A stretch of 64,000 bases of DNA from Janthinobacterium aquaticum (GCF_009208565.1 NZ_WFLK01000002.1:372001-436000); one strand, 5' to 3'; positions 9,449 through 19,121 are shown, numbered from the stretch's first letter. Translations and numbers: made by a program. Notes: generated by a model not told the origin, from the sequence alone.

Positions 9449-10333
9449 ATGATCGAAGCACGTATCCACACCGTCCAGTGCATTTCGCCTGCCGGGCTGC
9501 ACCAGATGTCCTACAAGGAATGGGGTGCGCCCGACAATCCGAATGTGCTGGTGTGCGTGCATGGCGTCACGCGCGTTGCCGACGATTTTGACACCCTGGC
9601 ACGCGCCATGGCCAGCGACTACCGCGTGGTCTGCCCCGATGTGGTGGGGCGCGGCCGTTCGGGGTGGCTGGCCAATCCCGAGTTTTACCGCGTGCCGCAA
9701 TATGTGAGCGACATGGTGACGCTGCTGGCGCGCGTGCTGGCCAATGGCGAACGCCAGACCGTCGACTGGTTCGGCACCTCGATGGGTGGCCTGATCGGCC
9801 TGGGCCTGGCGTCCTTGCCGCACAGCCCGGTCAGCAAACTGGTACTGAACGATATCGGCCCGACGCTGGCGCCCGAGGCGCTGCAGCGCATCGGCGACTA
9901 TATCGGCCAGGATCTGCGCTTCGAGACTTTCGAGCAGGGCGCGCAGTTCGTGCGCGATGTGTCGCGCAGCTTCGGGCCGCATACCGACGCCGAATGGCAC
10001 AAGCTGGCAACCGACGTGCTGCGCCAGGCCGAGGACGGCACCTGGCGCCGCCACTACGACATGGGCCTGGCGCTGCCGTTTCGCGCCGCCACGCCCGAGT
10101 CTGCCGCGCTGGACGAAGCCATGCTGTGGGCAGCGTACGACGCCGTGCGCTGCCCCACGCTGCTGGTGCGCGGGGCCGAATCGGACCTGCTGTCGGCACA
10201 GACAGCGCAAGTTATGCAGGGGCGCGGCCCGAAAGCACAGCTGGTGGAAATTGCCGGCGTCGGCCATGCGCCGACCTTTGTGCATGATGACCAGATCGCG
10301 ATTGCACGGCAATTTTTGCTGGGCCGTTCCTGA
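9449..10333 (+). CDS. Alpha/beta fold hydrolase
   Basis: This 294-residue protein shows the alpha/beta hydrolase core: VCVHGVTRVADDFD oxyanion strand, the nucleophile elbow GTSMGG, an acid in the strand before LLSAQTA, and the catalytic His in GVGHAPTF near the C-terminus. AGAAAGG precedes the ATG. The substrate is unknown; esters or meta-cleavage-type products are common for this group. The downstream RidA gene is 51 bases away on the same strand and may be cotranscribed. Confidence 0.85.
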   Translation: MIEARIHTVQCISPAGLHQMSYKEWGAPDNPNVLVCVHGVTRVADDFDTLARAMASDYRVVCPDVVGRGRSGWLANPEFYRVPQYVSDMVTLLARVLANGERQTVDWFGTSMGGLIGLGLASLPHSPVSKLVLNDIGPTLAPEALQRIGDYIGQDLRFETFEQGAQFVRDVSRSFGPHTDAEWHKLATDVLRQAEDGTWRRHYDMGLALPFRAATPESAALDEAMLWAAYDAVRCPTLLVRGAESDLLSAQTAQVMQGRGPKAQLVEIAGVGHAPTFVHDDQIAIARQFLLGRS

Positions 10334-10384
10334 TCCGTTTTTTGCGTCACCCCGATTTTGAAACAAATGAAAGAGATAGACACG

Positions 10385-10735
10385 ATGGAAATCAAACGAC
10401 TGCATGTAGGCAAGCGCCTCTCCGAAGTAGCCATTCATAACGGCACCATTTACCTGGCCGGCCAGATCGCCGAAGACACTACCCAGGGCATCGTTGGCCA
10501 GACGCGCGAAGTGCTGGGCCATGTTGACCGCCTGCTGGCGGAAGCCGGCAGCGACAAGACCTGCATCCTGTCGTGCCAGATATATATTGCCGACATGAAG
10601 GATTTTGCCGGCATGAATGAAGTGTGGGATGACTGGGTGCCAGCCGGCCACACGCCGCCGCGCGCCACGGTCGAGTCCAAGCTGGCCAATCCGGCCTGCC
10701 TGGTTGAAATTGTTATTGTTGCTGCAGAGCGTTAA
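10385..10735 (+). CDS. RidA family (YjgF/YER057c/UK114) protein
   Basis: A 116-residue RidA-like protein with GTIYLAGQIAED, the interface sequence ILSCQIYIADMKDF and the C-terminal PPRATVESKLANPACLVEI. The arginine in PPRATVE is the residue RidA enzymes use to bind the substrate carboxylate. RidA proteins hydrolyse reactive enamine/imine intermediates released by PLP enzymes; divergent members do other deaminations. Translation is taken from the ATG at 10385 (GAAAGAGA upstream); an in-frame ATG at 10358 is less likely. relA begins eight bases after its stop. Confidence 0.9.
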   Translation: MEIKRLHVGKRLSEVAIHNGTIYLAGQIAEDTTQGIVGQTREVLGHVDRLLAEAGSDKTCILSCQIYIADMKDFAGMNEVWDDWVPAGHTPPRATVESKLANPACLVEIVIVAAER

Positions 10736-10743
10736 GGTATTCC

Positions 10744-12999
10744 ATGGTTTCCATCTCGGCGCCGAATAGTGCAATTTCGGAACAACTGGTAGAGGGCTTG
10801 AATGCGGCTGACAGCGCGCGCGTGCTCGATGCGCTCGCTTACGCCACCGAAGCCTACGGCGAGAAGCAGACCTTTGCCGATCAGCGCGCCCTCGATTTTG
10901 CCATCGGGGTGGCAGCCACCCTGGCGTTCCTGCGCAGCGATGCAGAAACCCGGATTGCCGGACTGATGTTCGAACTGACCCTGCTTGAACCCGATACCGC
11001 AGCCGATATCGAGCCGCGTTTCGGCAAGCAGGTGTGCGACCTGGCCACCGGCGTGCGTCAGCTGATACGCTTGCGTGCGCTGACCCAGACCTCGCACGCG
11101 GGTGGGGCCGGCGGGCGCGGCAAGAACGCTGCCCAGCAGGCCGTGGCGCAGGTGGAAACGCTGCGCAAGATGCTGCTGGCGATGGCCTCCGACATGCGCG
11201 TGGTGCTGGTGCGCCTGGCCTCTTGCGTGACGAGTTTGCGCCATTTTGCCGAACTCAAATTGTTCAACGACATGACGCGCGACTACGGGCGCGAAACGCT
11301 GGATCTGTACGCGCCGCTGGCTAACCGGCTCGGCATCTGGCAGCTGAAATGGGAGCTCGAAGACCTGTCGTTCCGCTTTATCGAGCCCGACGCCTACAAG
11401 CGCATTGCCAAGATGCTCGAAGAAAAGCGCATGATGCGCGAAGGCTTTGTGTCGTCGGCCATTTTGCGCCTGCAAACGGAGCTGGCCGCAGCGGGCATCC
11501 AGGCCGAAGTATTCGGCCGTCCCAAGCATATTTACAGCATCTGGAACAAGATGCGCGGCAAGGAACTGGACTTCACGGCGCTGTACGATGTGCGTGCCTT
11601 TCGCGTGATCGTTGCCGATGTGAAGACCTGCTATACGGTGCTGGGCGTGGTGCACAATATCTGGACGCCGATTCCGAAGGAATTTGACGACTATATCTCG
11701 CGCCCCAAGCCCAATGGCTACCAGTCGCTGCACACGGTGGTCACGGCCGAAGACGGCCGGCCGCTGGAAGTGCAAATCCGCACCAATGAAATGCACAGCT
11801 TTGCCGAGTACGGCGTGGCTGCGCACTGGCGCTACAAGGAAGAGGGCGGTTCGAACTTTGCCGGCCAGAAGTACGATGAAAAGATCGCCTGGCTGCGCCA
11901 GCTGCTGGCCTGGAAGACTGAGGTGGCCGACGCCGTGGTGGGCCAGGAGGAAATCCAGCGCGAATGGGTGGAAAAACTCAAGTCCGCCACGCTCGACGAC
12001 CGCATTTTCGTGATGACGCCGCAGGCGCGCGTGCTCGAGTTGCCGGTCGGTGCCACGCCGGTCGACTTTGCCTACCATCTGCATACCGATGTCGGCCACC
12101 GCTGCCGCGGCGCCAAGGTCGATGGCGTGATGGTGCCCCTGAACACCTTGCTGAAAAACGGCCAGACCTGCGAGATCATTACCGCCAAGGGCGCGCCGGG
12201 TACGGCCGGGCCTTCGCGCGACTGGCTCGGCGCCGGCTATGCCGTCAGCACCCGCACACGCTCGAAAATCCGCGCCTGGTTCCATGCGATCGACATGCAG
12301 GAAACGCTGGGCCACGGCCGTGCGCTGGTGGAAAAGTCCTTGCAGCGCGAAGGCAAGACGGCCGTCAACCTCGAGTCGCTAGCGCAAAAGCTCGGCTTTT
12401 CCAAGGTTGATGAACTGTTCCTGTCGGTCGGCAAGGATGAATTCAGCCTGCGCCATGTCGAGCAGGCGCTGCACGACACGGGCGAAGTGGTTGAACCGGA
12501 AGACGCGGTGCTGGTCGGCAAGAGCCGTGCGTCGAGCGTCGAGCAGGGCGCCAAGTCGGGCGTGCTGGTGGTTGGCACGGAAGGGCTGATGACGGTGCTG
12601 GCCAAATGCTGCAAGCCGGCCCCGCCGGACAGCATCGTCGGCTTTGTGACGCGCGGCAAGGGCGTCTCGATCCACCGCGCCACCTGCAAGAACTTCGAGG
12701 AAATGCGCGCCAAGGCGCCCGAGCGCGTGATTTTTACCGAGTGGGGCAGCACCGGCGGGCAAGATACCGTCTATCCAGTCGATATCTTTATCCTTGCCGG
12801 CGACCGCCAAGGCCTGCTGCGCGATATTTCCGAGATTTTTTCGCGTGAAAAAATCAATGTGATCGGCGTCAACACCCAAAGCGCCAAGGGCCAGGCGCGC
12901 ATGACTTTTACGGCCGAGATCAGCTCCACCGCGCAGCTGTTGAAAGCCTTGAATGTGATCAAGGATGTCAGCGGCGTGCTCGAAGCGCGGCGCAGCTGA
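10744..12999 (+). CDS. relA: GTP pyrophosphokinase RelA
   Basis: A 751-residue long RSH protein. The N-terminal HD region is degenerate (AGLMFELTLLEPD instead of an intact HD hydrolase site). The synthetase domain is intact, with the EFDD form of the ExDD motif at residues 313-316 and NGYQSLHTVV, as in synthase-only RelA. It continues with a TGS domain (DRIFVMTPQARVLELPVGAT), a conserved-cysteine region (CCKPAPPD, RATCKNF) and a C-terminal ACT domain. It makes (p)ppGpp on ribosomes stalled by uncharged tRNA. It lies eight bases downstream of the RidA gene, and a palindromic repeat follows it. Confidence 0.95.
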   Translation: MVSISAPNSAISEQLVEGLNAADSARVLDALAYATEAYGEKQTFADQRALDFAIGVAATLAFLRSDAETRIAGLMFELTLLEPDTAADIEPRFGKQVCDLATGVRQLIRLRALTQTSHAGGAGGRGKNAAQQAVAQVETLRKMLLAMASDMRVVLVRLASCVTSLRHFAELKLFNDMTRDYGRETLDLYAPLANRLGIWQLKWELEDLSFRFIEPDAYKRIAKMLEEKRMMREGFVSSAILRLQTELAAAGIQAEVFGRPKHIYSIWNKMRGKELDFTALYDVRAFRVIVADVKTCYTVLGVVHNIWTPIPKEFDDYISRPKPNGYQSLHTVVTAEDGRPLEVQIRTNEMHSFAEYGVAAHWRYKEEGGSNFAGQKYDEKIAWLRQLLAWKTEVADAVVGQEEIQREWVEKLKSATLDDRIFVMTPQARVLELPVGATPVDFAYHLHTDVGHRCRGAKVDGVMVPLNTLLKNGQTCEIITAKGAPGTAGPSRDWLGAGYAVSTRTRSKIRAWFHAIDMQETLGHGRALVEKSLQREGKTAVNLESLAQKLGFSKVDELFLSVGKDEFSLRHVEQALHDTGEVVEPEDAVLVGKSRASSVEQGAKSGVLVVGTEGLMTVLAKCCKPAPPDSIVGFVTRGKGVSIHRATCKNFEEMRAKAPERVIFTEWGSTGGQDTVYPVDIFILAGDRQGLLRDISEIFSREKINVIGVNTQSAKGQARMTFTAEISSTAQLLKALNVIKDVSGVLEARRS

Positions 13000-13031
13000 T
13001 CGCAGGAGTGCGTATTGTGGCGTCGGTCGGC

Positions 13032-13069
13032 GTAGGTCGGATTAGCGCGCAGCGCGTAATCCGACCTAC
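13032..13069. repeat. GTAG-headed palindromic repeat (REP-like), copy 1
   Basis: Two perfect 13-base arms, GTAGGTCGGATTA (13032-13044) and its complement (13057-13069), flank a short GC-rich centre. The element lies between the convergent relA and CDF genes. On the minus strand the TAG of its leading GTAG is the CDF stop codon. Copies 2-4 are at 33016, 44374 and 54442. Confidence 0.9.
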
Positions 13070-14025
13070 CCGACCTGCCTGCTCCCGGCCGAGCCAGCAT
13101 GCAAGCCCGCCATCGCCCCCGTTTCTGGCTGCAGCGTAATATGATCGATGCCGTGTTGTTCCAGCAGCATGACCTTGATGCTGCGCAGCACGCGCGGCCA
13201 ATGTTCGAGTTCCACGATTTCCACGTGGCCGATCAGTGCCGGCTGGCCCGGCGACATATCCCATACATGCAGGTCATGCACCGACAGCACGCCGTCGACC
13301 TGTTCCAGGTCTGCACCCACCTTCAGGTAGTCGATCTGGTGCGGCACGCCTTCCATCAGGAAGTGGTAGGAATCCTTGAGTACGCCAAAGGTCGATTTCA
13401 GGATCAGCAGCGAGACCAGCACCGACAGCAGCGGGTCAATCTGCATCCAGCCGGTGAGATAGATGACGGCGCCGGCGACGATGGCCGCTACCGAGCCGAG
13501 CAGGTCGCCCATCACATGCACCAGCGCGGCGCGCGTATTGACGCTGTCCTTGTCTTTTGATAACACCCAGGCCACCACCAGGTTGATCGCCAGACCGATA
13601 AAGGCCACCACGAACACCATGCCGCCTTGCACCGCCTGCGGCGAATGAAAGCGCAGCACCGCTTCGTAGCTGATCCAGCCGACCACGCACAGCATCGCCA
13701 GCGCATTGACGAAAGCCGCCAGCGCCTCGGCGCGGCCAAAGCCGAACGAATGGCGCGGCGAGGGTGGGCGGCGCGCAATCAGCTGCGCCAGCAGCGCCAG
13801 GCCCAGCGCGGCCGCGTCGGTCACCATATGGCCAGCGTCGGAAATCAAGGCCAGTGAATTGGACCAGAAGCCGGCGGCCACCTCGACGCCGGCAAACGAC
13901 AGCGTCAGTCCCAGCGCCCAGGCCAGCACATGCCGGCTGCGGCCCTCGAAGGAATGGGTATGGTGTGCGTCGCCTTTGAGGTGGGCGTGCAAATGTTGGT
14001 CAGGCTCGTTGCGATGGTCGTGCAT
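13066..14025 (-). CDS. Cation diffusion facilitator (CzcD-like) metal exporter
   Basis: This 319-residue protein has a histidine-rich N-terminus (MHDHRNEPDQHLHAHLKGDAHHTH region), six membrane helices and the CDF metal-site motifs: NSLALISDAGHMVTDA in helix 2 and HVMGDLLGSVAAI in helix 5 (an HxxxD and a DxxxH pairing typical of zinc-selective members). A cytosolic C-terminal domain follows. It exports Zn2+ and possibly Co2+ or Cd2+ against protons. Either the ATG at 14025 or the one at 14052 could be used. Its TAG stop lies inside the repeat at 13032-13069, so the native C-terminus may have been changed when the repeat arrived. Confidence 0.9.
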   Translation of the reverse strand: MHDHRNEPDQHLHAHLKGDAHHTHSFEGRSRHVLAWALGLTLSFAGVEVAAGFWSNSLALISDAGHMVTDAAALGLALLAQLIARRPPSPRHSFGFGRAEALAAFVNALAMLCVVGWISYEAVLRFHSPQAVQGGMVFVVAFIGLAINLVVAWVLSKDKDSVNTRAALVHVMGDLLGSVAAIVAGAVIYLTGWMQIDPLLSVLVSLLILKSTFGVLKDSYHFLMEGVPHQIDYLKVGADLEQVDGVLSVHDLHVWDMSPGQPALIGHVEIVELEHWPRVLRSIKVMLLEQHGIDHITLQPETGAMAGLHAGSAGSRQVG

Positions 14026-14120
14026 GGAAGTGATCTCGAATCGTGTTGGCATAAGTGTAGATGAAAAGTAACAATGTCGTCGCTACGCCAGCACCGGCCA
14101 CCTTCAGATAAGGAAAAACC

Positions 14121-15452
14121 ATGTCGCTGAAAAAAGGACAAAAGCTCAGGCTCGACAGCAGTGCCACTGCCAGTGAACTTGCCGTGCATTGCACCGTGCA
14201 GGCGCCGTTTCATATCGATATCAGCTGCTTTGGCCTCGATGCCCACGACAAGCTGTTCGATGACGCCTATATGGTGTTTTACAACCAGCGCGCCTCGCCC
14301 GATGGCGAAATCCGTCTGGTGGACGATGTGCCGGCCAGTCATTTCGCGCTCAGCCTGGCGCGTCTGCCGGTGCAGGTCAGCAAACTGGTGTTTGCCGCCG
14401 CCATCGATCCAACGCACAAGCAGAGCATGCAGCAGTTGCAGTCGCTGACACTGCGCGTGGGCGAACATGTGTTCAGCCTGACAGGCGCCGACTTCAGCGG
14501 CGAGAAGGTCATTATGATTGCCGAGCTCTACCGCAAGGACGGCGACTGGCGCCTGGGCCTGAATGGCCAGGGTTTCAACGGCGGCCTGGACGCCTTGCTG
14601 GTGCATTTTGGTGGCGAAGTGGCGTCCGCTGCTACCGCCGCGCCGGAAAAAATATCGCTGGAAAAACGCTTCGAGCAGAAAGCGCCGCAACTGGTCTCGC
14701 TGGCAAAACTGGCCGGTGTCTCGCTGGCCAAGCACCGGCTCGATCAGGTGCGCGCCAGGGCGGCGTTCGTGATCGATGCGTCCGGCTCCATGCATGGCCA
14801 GTACACGAGTGGCCGGGTGCAGGAGGCAGTGAACCGCGTCTTTCCGCTGGGCGTGCATTTCGATGACGATGAAGAGCTGGAAACCTGGGCTTTTGCGCAA
14901 AAGAGCAAGCAACTGGGCAATGTGACGTTTGACAACGTGCACGATTACGTCAAGCGCGAGGCCGGTGGCTGGAAGAAGTGGATGGATGAGCTCAATGCCG
15001 GCTACAACAATGAACCGGCAGTGATCCGGCAGGTGATCAGCCATTTCACAGGCCTCGCAGTACCGAAGATCGTGAGCAAAAAGACGGGGCTATTCTCATC
15101 GAAAAAAGAGCTGCCGGACACTTTTGCCCCGCCGGTCGACATGAAAACGCCGGTGCTGGTGCTGTTTATCTCCGATGGCGGCGTGTCGCACAACGATGAA
15201 ATCGAATTGCTGATCCGCTGGTCGAGCACGCTGCCGATCTTCTGGCAGTTTATCGGCATCGGCGGTTCGAGCTACGGTGCGCTGGAGCGGCTTGACGACC
15301 TGGCTGGCCGCCATATCGACAATGCCAACTTCTTTGCGCTGAACGACCTGCGCGAAATCACTGAAGCGCAGCTGTACGACCGCATGATGCAGGAGTTTCC
15401 TGGCTGGCTGAAACAGGCGCGCAGCAGAGGCATGATCGGCAGCGGCGCATAA
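14121..15452 (+). CDS. TerD-domain / von Willebrand A protein (TerF-like)
   Basis: Residues 1-170 form a TerD/CABP-like calcium-binding domain (starts MSLKKGQKLRLD; HIDISCFGLDA; SGEKVIMIAELYRKDGDWR). Residues about 210-430 form a VWA domain with the MIDAS sequence DASGS (219-223) and LFISDGG. This order matches TerF-type proteins of tellurite-resistance and stress modules. No terABCE genes are in the window, so it is a solitary copy. AAGGA precedes the ATG, and it diverges from the CDF exporter with a 95-base gap, so a shared metal-stress link is possible. Confidence 0.88.
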   Translation: MSLKKGQKLRLDSSATASELAVHCTVQAPFHIDISCFGLDAHDKLFDDAYMVFYNQRASPDGEIRLVDDVPASHFALSLARLPVQVSKLVFAAAIDPTHKQSMQQLQSLTLRVGEHVFSLTGADFSGEKVIMIAELYRKDGDWRLGLNGQGFNGGLDALLVHFGGEVASAATAAPEKISLEKRFEQKAPQLVSLAKLAGVSLAKHRLDQVRARAAFVIDASGSMHGQYTSGRVQEAVNRVFPLGVHFDDDEELETWAFAQKSKQLGNVTFDNVHDYVKREAGGWKKWMDELNAGYNNEPAVIRQVISHFTGLAVPKIVSKKTGLFSSKKELPDTFAPPVDMKTPVLVLFISDGGVSHNDEIELLIRWSSTLPIFWQFIGIGGSSYGALERLDDLAGRHIDNANFFALNDLREITEAQLYDRMMQEFPGWLKQARSRGMIGSGA

Positions 15453-15495
15453 ACATCGCGCCGCTGCCGTTGCTGCTTACATGACTACTGCATGA

Positions 15496-16383
15496 CTATT
15501 GCACAAGCGCTTCACCGAACTTGCCTTCGCGGAAGTCCTGCACTGCCTGGAACACCTCGGCCTGGGTATTCATCACGAACGGGCCGTACTGGGCGATCGG
15601 CTCGTTGAGCGGCTGGCCGGCCACCAGGATCACGCGCCCGCCCTCCGGTGCGCTGATACGCACGCCGTCGCTGCCGGCGGTATTGGCAAAAATGGCCATG
15701 CGCAGCGCCGGTACCGTTTTGTCGCCCAGTTGCACTTCGCCGCGAAACGTGTACAAGAAGGCGTTATGGCCGGGCGGCAAAGGTTGCTCGAAGCTGGTGC
15801 CTGGCGGCAGTTCGATATCGAGATACAGCGGCTCGGTCCGGTCACGCTCGACGGCGCCCGTAACACCATGGCTGCTGCCGGCAATCACCTGGACCTTGAC
15901 GCCGGCTTCGGTGGTGTAGCGGGGAATCTCCTCGCTGGCAAAGTCGCGGTACCAGGGCTTGCGCAGCTTGTCGCTGGCCGGCAGGTTCAGCCACAGCTGG
16001 AAGCCTTCCATCACGCCTTCTTCCTGCTCCGGCATTTCCGAGTGGATCACGCCACTGCCGGCGGTCATCCACTGCACGCCGCCCGAGGCGAGCAGGCCTT
16101 CGTGGCCGGCGCTGTCGCGATGGCGCATGCGCCCGGTGATCATGTACGACACGGTTTCGAAGCCGCGGTGCGGATGCTCGGGAAAGCCGGCGATATAGTC
16201 GTTGGGCTGGTCGCTGGCAAAATTGTCGAGCATCAGGAAAGGATCGAGACGGCGCTGCAGCTGCTGCGTCAGTACCCGGTTGATCTTCACGCCCGCGCCG
16301 TCCATCACGGCCTGGCCAGCGATGACGCGCTCGACCTGGCGTGGGCTGGCCACGGTGTTGCTGACGCTATTGGTCTCGTTCAT
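15496..16383 (-). CDS. Pirin family protein (bicupin)
   Basis: A 295-residue pirin-like bicupin with the metal-binding N-terminal cupin sequence FPEHPHRGFETVSYM, RHRDSAGHEG and SGVIHSEMPE (three His plus one Glu). Some family members are quercetin dioxygenases and others are redox-responsive cofactors, so activity is uncertain. AAGGAGAAC stands before the ATG. It follows azoR by 30 bases on the same strand; together they form an operon divergent from the LysR gene. Confidence 0.92.
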   Translation of the reverse strand: MNETNSVSNTVASPRQVERVIAGQAVMDGAGVKINRVLTQQLQRRLDPFLMLDNFASDQPNDYIAGFPEHPHRGFETVSYMITGRMRHRDSAGHEGLLASGGVQWMTAGSGVIHSEMPEQEEGVMEGFQLWLNLPASDKLRKPWYRDFASEEIPRYTTEAGVKVQVIAGSSHGVTGAVERDRTEPLYLDIELPPGTSFEQPLPPGHNAFLYTFRGEVQLGDKTVPALRMAIFANTAGSDGVRISAPEGGRVILVAGQPLNEPIAQYGPFVMNTQAEVFQAVQDFREGKFGEALVQ

Positions 16384-16413
16384 ATTGTTCTCCTTGTGCT
16401 CGACAAAAAACGG

Positions 16414-17013
16414 TTACACCAGTACGGCGTTGATTTCTGCGTCGGCCTGCGCCTGCGCCTTGGCCACGGCGTCGGGGCCCATGCCCATGCCTTCCGAATA
16501 CACATACTGCACATCGCTCAAGCCCAGGAAGCCGAACATGGTGTTCAGGAACGGCACCTGACTGTCGGTCGGGCCGTTGCGGTGCATGCCGCCACGCGAC
16601 AGGCCCACGTAGACTTTCTTGCCAGAGAGCAGGCCAACCGGGCCGTTTTCGGTGTACTTGAAGGTCACGTTGGCGCGGGCAATCGCGTCAAACCAGCTTT
16701 TCAGTTGCACGGTGATACCGAAGTTGTACATCGGCGCGCCAACCACGATCACGTCAGCTGCCTGTACCTGGGCGATCAGCGCGTCGTCCAGCGCCACGCG
16801 GGCGGCCTGCTCGGCGCTGCGCTGGTCGGCTGGCGTAAACAGTGCTTGCAGCGTCGCTTCATCGAGTACCGGATGCGGCTGGGCAGCGAGGTCGCGGCGT
16901 ACCAGGGTGGCGCCAGGATTGGCAGCCAATACGCGGGCGGACAAGGCGTCAGCCAGGCGGGTCGAGGCGGAACCGGTGCTGCGGGCGCTGGAATTGATTT
17001 GCAGGATGTTCAT
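16414..17013 (-). CDS. azoR: FMN-dependent NADH:quinone/azo reductase
   Basis: A 199-residue AzoR-type flavodoxin-fold enzyme. [18 protein letters not shown] binds the FMN phosphate, [16 protein letters not shown] contacts the isoalloxazine, and SRGGMH completes the site. It reduces quinones (and azo compounds in vitro) by two electrons using NADH, limiting redox cycling. GGAGA precedes the ATG. It is first in an operon with the pirin gene; the LysR regulator is transcribed away from it. Confidence 0.92.
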   Translation of the reverse strand: MNILQINSSARSTGSASTRLADALSARVLAANPGATLVRRDLAAQPHPVLDEATLQALFTPADQRSAEQAARVALDDALIAQVQAADVIVVGAPMYNFGITVQLKSWFDAIARANVTFKYTENGPVGLLSGKKVYVGLSRGGMHRNGPTDSQVPFLNTMFGFLGLSDVQYVYSEGMGMGPDAVAKAQAQADAEINAVLV

Positions 17014-17138
17014 AATGTGTTCTCCGTGTTGGGTAGTGTGTTGCGATGGATGAACTATAGCAATCCCAAAACCACAGCGGAAGACGTTAAAATGGATAAC
17101 ATTAGCTCAAAAATGGAACAATCGAGAAAGCTCAATGA

Positions 17139-18044
17139 ATGGACATTGATCCTGGTGATTTATTGCTGTTTGCCCGCGTGGTAGAAAGCGGCAGCTTTTC
17201 ACGCGCGGCCGACCGTATCGGCCTGCCCAAGTCGACCGTGTCGCGCCGTGTGGGCCAGCTGGAGGCAAAGTTGGGCGAGCGTCTGCTGCAGCGCACGACG
17301 CGCAAGCTGGCGCTGACCGAGTTCGGCGCCAGCCTGCTTGGCCATGCGCGCCGTGTGGTGGAGGAGGTGGAAGCGGCCGGCGCGCTGGCGCAGCACCGCC
17401 AGGCCGGGCCCAGCGGCCTGCTGCGCATTTCCATGCCGGCCGACTTTGCCGACCTGTTGATGCGCCAGGTACTGGCCGAGTTCGTTCGCCGTTATCCCGC
17501 TATTTCGCTCGAACTCGATCTGTCGGCGCGGCGTGTGGACTTACTTGAAGAAAATTTCGATCTGGCCATCCGCATGGGCAATCTGCCCGACGATGCCAGC
17601 CTGGCGGCGCGCCGCGTGGCCTTCAGCACGCTGGCGCTGTATGCCTCGCCGCAATACACGGCCGTGCATGGCCTGCCCGAGCATCCGGATGATCTGTTCG
17701 GTCACGATCTGCTGAGCTTGCCGCGCGCCGTGCATGGCCTGGTCAGCTGGACCCTGGTGCGCGGCAAAACGACCTGGCAGCGCGAGCTGCCGGTGCGCCT
17801 GCTGGCCAATTCACCCGAGCTGCTGATACGCATGGCGTGCACCGGCGTGGGCATCGCCGCCAGCACCGACCGCTTTGCCACCGCCCATCTGCAGACAGGG
17901 GAGCTGGTGCGCGTGTTGCCTGAATGGGGTTTCCCGTTGGTGGATGCGTGGGCGGTGTTTCCCGGCCGCCGGCTGATGCCGGCCAAGACCCGGGCGTTTC
18001 TCGATCTGATGGACGAACTGTATCAGGGCGACCGGCCCGTGTAG
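17139..18044 (+). CDS. LysR family transcriptional regulator
   Basis: A 301-residue LysR protein. The winged helix-turn-helix fills residues 5-62 (LLLFARVVESGSFSRAADRIG, KSTVSRRVGQLEAKLGERLLQRTTRKLALTEFG), and a periplasmic-binding-like effector domain follows. It belongs to the DsdC/AaeR-type subgroup common beside quinone reductases. The 125-base gap to azoR holds the promoters of both directions, so it most likely controls the azoR-pirin operon in response to quinone or electrophile stress. Ribosome site AGAAAG lies upstream of the ATG. Confidence 0.9.
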   Translation: MDIDPGDLLLFARVVESGSFSRAADRIGLPKSTVSRRVGQLEAKLGERLLQRTTRKLALTEFGASLLGHARRVVEEVEAAGALAQHRQAGPSGLLRISMPADFADLLMRQVLAEFVRRYPAISLELDLSARRVDLLEENFDLAIRMGNLPDDASLAARRVAFSTLALYASPQYTAVHGLPEHPDDLFGHDLLSLPRAVHGLVSWTLVRGKTTWQRELPVRLLANSPELLIRMACTGVGIAASTDRFATAHLQTGELVRVLPEWGFPLVDAWAVFPGRRLMPAKTRAFLDLMDELYQGDRPV

Positions 18045-18065
18045 GCCAGCCGCCGCCTGGGCAGA

Positions 18066-18911
18066 TCAGGACAGGTTGCCCATCACTTCGCCCAGTTGCA
18101 CCGGGCCGGCCGGCTGCCAGGCCTGGTTGAATTGCAGCGTGTCTTTCGGGAACAGCATGACCACGGTTGAGCCGAGCAGGAAGCGGCCCAGCTCTTCGCC
18201 TTTTTTCAGCACCACATTGTCGTTGGCGTAGCTCCAGTCGCGCACCTGGCCCGAGCGCGGCGGATTGACCACGCCGTGCCAGACGGTGGCCATGCTGCCC
18301 ACGATGGTCGCACCCACCAGTGTCATCACAAACGGACCGTTGGCGGTGTCGAACACGCACACCACGCGTTCATTGCGCGCGAACAGGCCGGGGATGCCGC
18401 GTGCGGTAGTCGGATTGACCGAGAACAGCTCGCCCGGCACATAAATCATGCGCGTCAGGCGACCGTCGCACGGCATATGGATGCGGTGATAGTCGCGCGG
18501 GCTCAGGTACAGATTGGCAAAGCTGCCGTGCTCGAACTGCGCCGCCAGCGCCGCATCGCCGCCGACCAGGGCGGTGGTGCTGAATTGATGGCCCTTGGCC
18601 TGGAAGATCTGATCCTTGTCGATGACGCCAAACTGGCTGATACGCCCATCGACCGGGCATACATAGTCAGCCTGGGCAATCGGGCGCACGCCGGGGCGCA
18701 GCGCGCGCGTGAAAAACTCGTTAAAGCTCGTGTAGTGGCTGATATCCGGGTCCAGCGCCTCGTCCATGTTGACGTTGTAGCGGCCGACAAACCAGCGGAT
18801 CAGCCGCGTGGTCATGGCGCCGCCCTTGGCGCCGGCCACGCGGCCGGCAAAGTTGGTCAGCGCTCCCTTGGGCAGCAGATATTGGGGCAGGACGGCTAGA
18901 CGGTCAGACAC
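18066..18911 (-). CDS. psd: Phosphatidylserine decarboxylase proenzyme
   Basis: This 281-residue Psd matches the proteobacterial length. It carries YLSPRDYHRIHMPCDG, WHGVV and the LGST self-cleavage site (GRFLLGSTVVMLF), where Gly-Ser cleavage creates the pyruvoyl prosthetic group. It makes phosphatidylethanolamine at the inner membrane. Translation starts at a GTG (18911) with AAAGG about ten bases upstream. It converges closely on the LysR gene (21 bases between stops). Confidence 0.95.
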   Translation of the reverse strand: MSDRLAVLPQYLLPKGALTNFAGRVAGAKGGAMTTRLIRWFVGRYNVNMDEALDPDISHYTSFNEFFTRALRPGVRPIAQADYVCPVDGRISQFGVIDKDQIFQAKGHQFSTTALVGGDAALAAQFEHGSFANLYLSPRDYHRIHMPCDGRLTRMIYVPGELFSVNPTTARGIPGLFARNERVVCVFDTANGPFVMTLVGATIVGSMATVWHGVVNPPRSGQVRDWSYANDNVVLKKGEELGRFLLGSTVVMLFPKDTLQFNQAWQPAGPVQLGEVMGNLS

Positions 18912-19121
18912 GATAGGGGGCCTTTGAATGAAGATTGAAAATACATTATAGCGGCGAAGCGGCGCCGCATGATACGCCAGGCGGGGCAGGCAGAGAACCT
19001 GCGGTCAGAATTTATTTTCAGAAACATGTGTCTTTAGGGCAAATTTCGCGCACAATCGCTGCCTTGGCTTTTTAGCCATCTTTTTTAGCCATTCTTCTCA
19101 GCCAACTTTTTAAGCTCTCCC

